This document shows positions 58,454 to 64,000 of a stretch of 64,000 nucleotides of DNA, piece after piece. Source of the stretch: Streptomyces flaveolus (lineage in GTDB: Bacteria > Actinomycetota > Actinomycetes > Streptomycetales > Streptomycetaceae); the NCBI RefSeq assembly GCF_000716535.1, contig NZ_JNWV01000026.1, positions 62,001 through 126,000 on the forward strand, written 5' to 3'. Below the pieces are notes generated by a model that saw only the letters and a program-made list of their open reading frames with translations, had not been told where the DNA came from and did not search any database. Both the position numbers and the translations under genes were made by a program. The stretch's first letter is position 1; each line of letters begins with the position of its first letter.

Positions 58454-59944
58454 TCAGCCCGCGGAGACCGGTACGTACGGCGCGAGGTCCGCCGCCAGCT
58501 CCTCGTGCACCCGGACCTTGAGCAGGGTGCCCTCCGCGGTGTGCTCCTCGGAGATCACCTCACCCTCGGTGTGGGCGCGGGCGACGAGCTTGCCGTGGGT
58601 GTACGGCACGAGGGCCTCGATTTCGACCGAGGGGCGGGGCAGCTCGTCGTCGATCAGGCCGAGCAGCTCCTCGATGCCCTGGCCGGTGCGTGCCGAGACG
58701 GCGATCGAGCGCTTCTCGACCCGCAGCAGCCGCTGGAGGACCAGCGGGTCGGCCGCGTCCGCCTTGTTGATGACGACGATCTCGGGCACGTCGGTGGCGC
58801 CGACGTCCCGGATCACCTCGCGTACGGCGGCGAGCTGCTCCTCCGGATCGGGGTGCGAGCCGTCCACCACGTGCAGGATCAGGTCGGAGTCGCCGACCTC
58901 CTCCATGGTGGAGCGGAACGCCTCGACCAGGTGGTGCGGCAGGTGCCGGACGAAGCCGACGGTGTCCGCCAGGGTGTAGAGCCGGCCGCTCGGGGTCTCG
59001 GCCCGGCGGACGGTCGGGTCCAGGGTCGCGAACAGCGCGTTCTCCACCAGGACGCCGGCGCCCGTGAGGCGGTTGAGCAGGGAGGACTTGCCGGCGTTGG
59101 TGTAGCCCGCGATGGCGACGGAGGGCACCTTGTTGCGCCGGCGCTCTTGTCGCTTGATCTCGCGGCCGGTCTTCATCTCCGCGATCTCCCGGCGCATCTT
59201 GGCCATCTTCTCGCGGATCCGGCGCCGGTCCGTCTCGATCTTGGTCTCACCGGGACCACGCGTGGCGAGGCCGCCGCGACCGCCACCCATCTGCCGGGAC
59301 AGCGACTGACCCCAGCCGCGCAGCCGCGGCAGCATGTATTGCATCTGCGCGAGCGCGACCTGCGCCTTGCCCTCTCGGGACTTGGCGTGCTGGGCGAAGA
59401 TGTCCAGGATCAGGGCCGTACGGTCGATGACCTTGACCTTGACGACGTCCTCCAGCTGAATCAGCTGGCCGGGGCTCAGTTCACCGTCGCAGATGACGGT
59501 GTCCGCGCCCGTTTCGATGACGATGTCGCGCAGCTCGGCGGCCTTGCCGGAGCCGATGTAGGTGGCCGCGTCGGGCTTGTCACGGCGCTGGATCACGCCG
59601 TCGAGCACGAGCGCGCCCGCGGTCTCCGCGAGGGCGGCCAGCTCCGCGAGGGAGTTGTCGGCGTCCTGCGCCGTGCCGGTGGTCCACACGCCGACGAGCA
59701 CGACCCGCTCCAGGCGGAGCTGTCGGTACTCGACCTCGGTGACGTCCTCGAGCTCGGTGGACAGGCCCACCACGCGGCGCAGGGCCGCGCGCTCGGAGCG
59801 GTCGAACTGGTCGCCGTCCCGATCGCCGTCGATCTCGTAGCTCCAGGCGACGTCCTCTTCCATCAGGGCATCGGCCCGAAGACCCTCGGGATAGGCGTGC
59901 GCGAGGCGCTTGGTGTCCTGGGAAGGGGAAGAAGAGGAGGTCAT
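58454..59944 (-). CDS. hflX: Ribosome-associated GTPase HflX
   Basis: 496-residue GTPase that splits stalled or hibernating ribosomes. N-terminal HflX domain (AATYIGSGKAAELRDIV, ILDIFAQHAKSREGKAQV, GRGGLATRGPGETKIETDRR), a coiled-coil linker, and a G domain: G1 AGYTNAGKSSLLNRL near 280, G3 DTVGFVRHLP, G4 INKADAAD. ATG at 59944 follows AAGGA. A 70-residue acidic N-terminal extension is common in actinobacteria. Confidence 0.95.
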   Translation of the reverse strand: MTSSSSPSQDTKRLAHAYPEGLRADALMEEDVAWSYEIDGDRDGDQFDRSERAALRRVVGLSTELEDVTEVEYRQLRLERVVLVGVWTTGTAQDADNSLAELAALAETAGALVLDGVIQRRDKPDAATYIGSGKAAELRDIVIETGADTVICDGELSPGQLIQLEDVVKVKVIDRTALILDIFAQHAKSREGKAQVALAQMQYMLPRLRGWGQSLSRQMGGGRGGLATRGPGETKIETDRRRIREKMAKMRREIAEMKTGREIKRQERRRNKVPSVAIAGYTNAGKSSLLNRLTGAGVLVENALFATLDPTVRRAETPSGRLYTLADTVGFVRHLPHHLVEAFRSTMEEVGDSDLILHVVDGSHPDPEEQLAAVREVIRDVGATDVPEIVVINKADAADPLVLQRLLRVEKRSIAVSARTGQGIEELLGLIDDELPRPSVEIEALVPYTHGKLVARAHTEGEVISEEHTAEGTLLKVRVHEELAADLAPYVPVSAG

Positions 59945-60122
59945 TGGATCCTTACGTCGATGAGATACGTCGGTGAGAGTGCCGTCACGGCGTCGGCGTC
60001 ACGGCCTCGGCACGGCGGGCGGTCGCCCGCACTGCTCACGGTCTTCAACGCACGAGTGCCCCGGGAGATTCCCGTGTCCCGTGCGCGCCCACCCCTAGAT
60101 GGTCGCACGGTACGACGCGTCT

Positions 60123-60164
60123 CGTCACCGGGTTATCGCCAGGCGTCACCGGGTCATCGCCGGG
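60123..60164. repeat. Direct repeat of 21 bp at the 3' end of the M1 peptidase gene
   Basis: CGTCACCGGGTTATCGCCAGG (60123-60143) is followed at once by a copy with two differences (60144-60164); the second copy contains the peptidase stop codon (60154-60156). Confidence 0.7.
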
Positions 60165-61677
60165 CGCGGGGCGGGGTGGGCTGGGCCGACGCCGTCTGCT
60201 TCCAGTCCGGGTGGCCGGGCATCGGCGGGGTCTTCTCGCCGTACAGCCAGGCCTTGAAGAAGCCGCTCAGGTCGCGGCCGGCGATGGCCGAGGCCAGCCG
60301 GACGAAGTCGGCGGTGGTGGCGGTGGCGTCCTGGTGCTCCCGGACCCAGATCCGCTCCAGCCGCTCGAAGGCCGGCCGGCCGATCTCCTGCCGCAGGGCG
60401 TAGAACACGAGGGCGGCGCCGTCGTAGATGCTGGGCCGGAAGATGCTGATCTTCTGGCCCGGGACGGGCGGCTTGGGCCTGGCGGGCGGGCCGCCGGCCT
60501 CGCGCCAGCGGTCGGACGCGCCGTAGGCGGCCTTCATCCGGTCCTCCATCGGCCGGTGCGCCGTCTCCTCGGCGTACAGCGTCTCGTACCAGGTGGCGTG
60601 GCCCTCGTTCAGCCAGACGTCGGACCAGTCGCGGGGGGTGACGCTGTCCCCGAACCACTGGTGGGACAGCTCGTGGACCATGATCGACTCGATGTACCAC
60701 TGGGGGTAGGCGGGCTCGGTGAACAGGCCTTTCTCGAAGAGTGAGAGGGTCTGTGTCTCGAGTTCGAAGCCCGTGGAGGCCTGGGCCATGAGCAGGCCGT
60801 AGGTCTCGAACGGGTACCGGCCGACCTTGCTCTCCATCCAGGCGATCTGGTCGGGCGTCTTCGCGAGCCACGGTTCGAGGGCCTTGCGGTCGCTCGCGGG
60901 TACGACGTCCCGAACGGGCAGGCCATGGGGTCCCTCGCGGTGCAGTACGGCCGAGCGGCCGATCGAGACCTGGGCGAGTTCGGTGGCCATGGGGTGCAGG
61001 GTGCGGTAGGTCCAGGTCGTGGTGCCGCCGACCTGGTCGGCGCCGCCGGGCAGGCCGTTGGCCACGGCCGTGTAGCCGTTCGGCGCGGTGATCCGGAAGG
61101 TGAACATCGCCTTGTCGGACGGGTGGTCGTTGCACGGGAAGACCAGGTGGGCGGCGTCGGCCTGGTTCGCCATGGCGAGGCCGTCGGAGGTGCGCACCCA
61201 GCCGCCCTGCTGGTCCTTGCCGTAGACGGGGTCACTGGTGTGACGCACGGTGATCCTGGTCAGGCTGCCCTCGTCAAGGGGGTGCTCCGGGGTGACGACC
61301 AGATCCTCGCCGGCGCTGGTGAAGTCCGCGGGACGACCGTCGACCTCGACCGACCGCACGGTGCCGTGCGCGAAGTCGAGGTTGAGGCGCTCCAGGTCGT
61401 CGGTGATCCAGGCGTCGATGGTGGTGACGGCCTGGAGCGGCTTGTCGTTGGTGCCGGGGTAGGTGAGGGACAGGTCGTACGAGGCGACGTCGTAGCCAGG
61501 GTTGCCCAGGTACGGGAAGAGCCGGTCGCCGACGCCGAGGGGTACAGGCGGCGCCGCGGCGGCCAGGAGGCAGACGGAGACGGCGGAGGCGAGCAGGGCC
61601 GCCTTCCGGTGCCGGGAGACCTTGCGCGTGGTCCGGGGGCGGGCGGTCCGGGGCCGGGAGCGGGGGGTGAGCAGCAT
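60154..61677 (-). CDS. M1-family zinc metallopeptidase, secreted
   Basis: 507 residues. A long basic N-terminus and a hydrophobic helix (AALLASAVSVCLLAAAAPP) direct export. The aminopeptidase N-like beta-sandwich (DVASYDLSLTYPG) precedes a thermolysin-like domain with HELSHQWFGDSVTPRDWSDV and NEGHATWYE (zinc ligands His, His, Glu). The usual substrate-binding GAMEN is replaced by a QASTGFELETQTL stretch, as in many actinobacterial members. ATG 61677 lacks a strong ribosome site; TAGCGG is nearby. Confidence 0.85.
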   Translation of the reverse strand: MLLTPRSRPRTARPRTTRKVSRHRKAALLASAVSVCLLAAAAPPVPLGVGDRLFPYLGNPGYDVASYDLSLTYPGTNDKPLQAVTTIDAWITDDLERLNLDFAHGTVRSVEVDGRPADFTSAGEDLVVTPEHPLDEGSLTRITVRHTSDPVYGKDQQGGWVRTSDGLAMANQADAAHLVFPCNDHPSDKAMFTFRITAPNGYTAVANGLPGGADQVGGTTTWTYRTLHPMATELAQVSIGRSAVLHREGPHGLPVRDVVPASDRKALEPWLAKTPDQIAWMESKVGRYPFETYGLLMAQASTGFELETQTLSLFEKGLFTEPAYPQWYIESIMVHELSHQWFGDSVTPRDWSDVWLNEGHATWYETLYAEETAHRPMEDRMKAAYGASDRWREAGGPPARPKPPVPGQKISIFRPSIYDGAALVFYALRQEIGRPAFERLERIWVREHQDATATTADFVRLASAIAGRDLSGFFKAWLYGEKTPPMPGHPDWKQTASAQPTPPRARR

Positions 61678-61798
61678 GGACCACCGCTACCAGTGGCCAC
61701 CCGCCCCGCGGCGGCGACGCGCGACCGGCCCACCCGAACGGGTAAGCCGGACGCCTTCGACAGGACGACCGTAGTGAGGACGCCCGTGGACGCCGTCG

Positions 61799-64000
61799 TC
61801 AGGACGCCCTCGGCTGGTGCTGCGCCCTCCTCACGTCGTACACACCCGGCACGTCCCGCATGGCGCGCATCAGGGCCGGGAGGTGGGCCGCGTCGGGTAG
61901 CTGGAGGGTGTAGGTGTGGCGCACCCGCTGCTGGGTGGGCGGTTCGACGGTGGCGGAGACGATCTCGACGCCCTGCACGGCGATCGCCTCGGTGAGGTCG
62001 GCGAGGAGATGGGGGCGGCCGAACGATTCAGCGACCAGCGTGACCCGGCACTCGGCGGTCTCCCCCCAGCGCACGCCGATCTCCGCGCGCCCCCTGCTCT
62101 TCATGTGCGCCACCGCCGCGCACTCCACGCGGTGCACGGTCACCACTCCCCCGCGCACCGCGAACCCGGTGATCTCGTCCGGCGGCACGGGCGTGCAGCA
62201 CCCGGCGAGCCGTACGGCGGCTCCGGGCCGGTCCGCGAGGACGTCGGCGCGCCGGGACCGCGGGGCGGCGGCACCGGTGGCCGGGCGCGCCGATGCAGCG
62301 CCCGGGGCGGCCTGGTCGGCCGGGAGGCGGGGGGCGGAAGGGTCTGAGGGGCGTGGGCGGGAGGAGTCCGCGGGGCGGGTGCCGGACGGCCCGGCGGGAC
62401 GGGCCGCGGAGGGGTCCGCCGGACGGGCGGTGGTGGCTGCGGGGCCGACCGAGAGGGCCTCGCCGGTCCGTGCCGACGCCGTGCGGGGCTCGGTGGTGGC
62501 CTCGGTTGACCCGGTGGCCTCGGTGCTCCCGGCGGTGGCCCGGGCGGCCTCGGCGCGGGTGTCGCCCGGCTCGGCCGGCTCGGACTCGTCGGTGCCGCAG
62601 GCGGGGTGGGTCGCCAGCCAGCGCTGGATGGCGATGCGGGCGGCCGGGGTGTGCGCGTGCTCCAGCCATTCGCGGGAGGGTTCGGAGGCCGGGTCCTGCC
62701 CCATCAGCAGCTGGACCGTGTCGCCGTCGCGCAGGACCGTGCTGAGGGTGGCCAGCCGGCCGTTGACGCGGGCGCCGATGCAGGCGTGCGCGTCCTCGCC
62801 GTACTGCGCGTAGGCGGCGTCCACGCAGGTGGCGCCCTCGGGCAGGCCGAGCGCGCCGCCGTCGGGGCGGAAGACGGTGATCTCGCGGTCCTGGGCGAGG
62901 TCCTCGCGCAGGGTGGACCAGAAGGTGTCGGGGTCGGGGGCTGCCCGCTGCCAGTCGAGGAGGCGGGAGAGCCAGCCGGGGCGGGTGGGATCGGCGCGCT
63001 CGCCGTCGGCCAGGGCGCCGGAAGAGGGGGCGTTGGCCGCGGAGCCACCGGCCGTGGCGGTGTCGGACGCGGGGGCGTCGGCGGCGGGTGCGTAGGGGTT
63101 GCCGAGGGCCACGACACCGGCCTCCGCCACCTTGTGCATCTGGTGGGTGCGGATGAGGACCTCGACCACCTGGCCGTCGGGGCGGGCGACGGCGGTGTGC
63201 AGGGACTGGTAGAGGTTGAACTTCGGTACGGCGATGAAGTCCTTGAACTCCGAGACCACCGGCGTCATGCACGTGTGCAGTTCACCGAGGACGCCGTAAC
63301 AGTCCGCGTCCTCGTTCACCAGCACCAGCAGGCGGCCGAAGTCGGTGCCGCGAAGCTGTCCGCGTTTGCGGGCCACTCGGTGGACGGAGACGAAGTGCCG
63401 GGGGCGGATGAGCACTTCGGCCGGGATGCCGGACTCGCGCAGCACCCCGCGCACCTCGTCGGCGACCTCGGCGAGGGGGTCGCCGGGGCGGGCGGCGTTC
63501 TCCGCGATGAGTTCCCTGGTGTGCTCGTACTCCTCGGGGTGGAGGATGGCGAAGACCAGGTCCTCCAGCTCTGTCTTCAGGGCCTGCACACCCAGGCGTT
63601 CGGCGAGCGGGATGAGGACGTCACGGGTGACCTTGGCGATCCGCTCCTGTTTCTCGGGGCGCATCACGCCGAGGGTGCGCATGTTGTGCAGGCGGTCGGC
63701 GAGTTTGATCGACATCACGCGCACGTCGTTGCCGGTGGCGACGAGCATTTTGCGGAAGGTCTCCGGCTCGGCGGCGGCTCCGTAGTCGACCTTCTCCAGT
63801 TTCGTGACGCCGTCGACCAGATAACGAACCTCCTCTCCGAACTGTTCCCGCACCTGATCCAGCGTCACCTCGGTGTCCTCGACCGTGTCGTGCAGCAGAG
63901 AGGCCGTCAACGTGGTGGTTTCGGCGCCGAGTTCGGCGAGGATGAGGGTCACGGCGAGCGGGTGCGTGATGTACGGCTCACCGCTCTTGCGCATCTGGCC
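61799..64000 (-). CDS. RelA/SpoT homologue (RSH), 5' end outside the window
   Basis: At least 731 residues, continuing past the right edge. HD hydrolase domain with ASLLHDTVEDTEV and KLADRLHNMRTL; synthetase-like domain with RPRHFVSVHRVAR, DFIAVPKFNLYQSLHTAV; then a TGS domain (REITVFRPDGGALGLPEGAT), a 100-residue Ala/Pro/Thr-rich insert, a Cys-containing conserved block (GCCTPVPPDEITGFAVRGG) and a C-terminal ACT domain. Several synthetase residues differ from RelA (IR-V replaced by GRLLVLV, AAHW by VALG). From position it corresponds to rshA rather than the main relA; probably a (p)ppGpp hydrolase with weak or no synthesis. Confidence 0.88.
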   Translation of the reverse strand, partial: GQMRKSGEPYITHPLAVTLILAELGAETTTLTASLLHDTVEDTEVTLDQVREQFGEEVRYLVDGVTKLEKVDYGAAAEPETFRKMLVATGNDVRVMSIKLADRLHNMRTLGVMRPEKQERIAKVTRDVLIPLAERLGVQALKTELEDLVFAILHPEEYEHTRELIAENAARPGDPLAEVADEVRGVLRESGIPAEVLIRPRHFVSVHRVARKRGQLRGTDFGRLLVLVNEDADCYGVLGELHTCMTPVVSEFKDFIAVPKFNLYQSLHTAVARPDGQVVEVLIRTHQMHKVAEAGVVALGNPYAPAADAPASDTATAGGSAANAPSSGALADGERADPTRPGWLSRLLDWQRAAPDPDTFWSTLREDLAQDREITVFRPDGGALGLPEGATCVDAAYAQYGEDAHACIGARVNGRLATLSTVLRDGDTVQLLMGQDPASEPSREWLEHAHTPAARIAIQRWLATHPACGTDESEPAEPGDTRAEAARATAGSTEATGSTEATTEPRTASARTGEALSVGPAATTARPADPSAARPAGPSGTRPADSSRPRPSDPSAPRLPADQAAPGAASARPATGAAAPRSRRADVLADRPGAAVRLAGCCTPVPPDEITGFAVRGGVVTVHRVECAAVAHMKSRGRAEIGVRWGETAECRVTLVAESFGRPHLLADLTEAIAVQGVEIVSATVEPPTQQRVRHTYTLQLPDAAHLPALMRAMRDVPGVYDVRRAQHQPRAS

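Overview
The window is high-GC actinobacterial chromosome and almost certainly comes from a Streptomyces. Evidence: a very strong G/C third-base bias, many GTG starts, a HrdB-type principal sigma factor with a Lys/Ala-rich N-terminal arm next to the sporulation regulator WhiH, a B12-dependent ribonucleotide reductase behind NrdR, and a two-gene topoisomerase IV. From memory, the gene order follows the S. coelicolor SCO5836-to-SCO5794 stretch (inverted numbering); I could not run an alignment. I saw no rRNA, tRNA, IS element, prophage or CRISPR array.

Layout. 1-18 kb: 3' end of parC; a CobW-type metal GTPase; two divergent citrate synthase-like genes, one with an N-terminal HTH; an iron-box-controlled sucrase/ferredoxin-like protein; a CitA/CitB-type two-component system facing a nitrate/sulfonate/thiamine-precursor-type ABC importer whose far side carries a second, paralogous response regulator; an acetate-type symporter with its DUF485 partner; a NarL-type two-component system with a small membrane protein. 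18-25 kb: parE, a small zinc-knuckle-like protein, a secreted trypsin-like protease, hrdB and whiH. 25-38 kb: an ABC ATPase fused through a very long disordered linker to its membrane domain, an NrtR-like Nudix protein, a degenerate glycogen-debranching-type protein, a DUF4192 protein, RecQ fused to a phosphoribosyltransferase-like domain, a conspicuous ~37-bp tandem repeat, two proteins of unknown function, and rnhB.

38-52 kb: a TetR/MFS pair with two perfect 20-bp operators, an ADP-ribosylglycohydrolase, a histidine phosphatase, a YdbC-like protein, TerD, the nrdR-nrdJ operon with its paired NrdR boxes, lexA with its SOS box, and a DinG-type helicase. 52-64 kb: a partial NIS-siderophore cluster (class III aminotransferase, IucA/IucC synthetase, acyltransferase), a secreted serine peptidase lipoprotein, hflX, an M1-family metallopeptidase, and most of a RelA/SpoT homologue cut by the right edge.

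Themes. (1) DNA topology, repair and precursor supply are concentrated here (parC/parE, recQ, rnhB, nrdRJ, lexA, dinG). (2) Several regulatory sites can be read directly: iron box, LexA box, NrdR boxes, TetR operators, a sigma-WhiG-like promoter. (3) At least six genes have a TAnnnT -10 element 6-8 nt before the start codon, the layout of leaderless transcripts. (4) Minisatellite-like tandem repeats occur at many loci, both intergenic and inside coding sequence.
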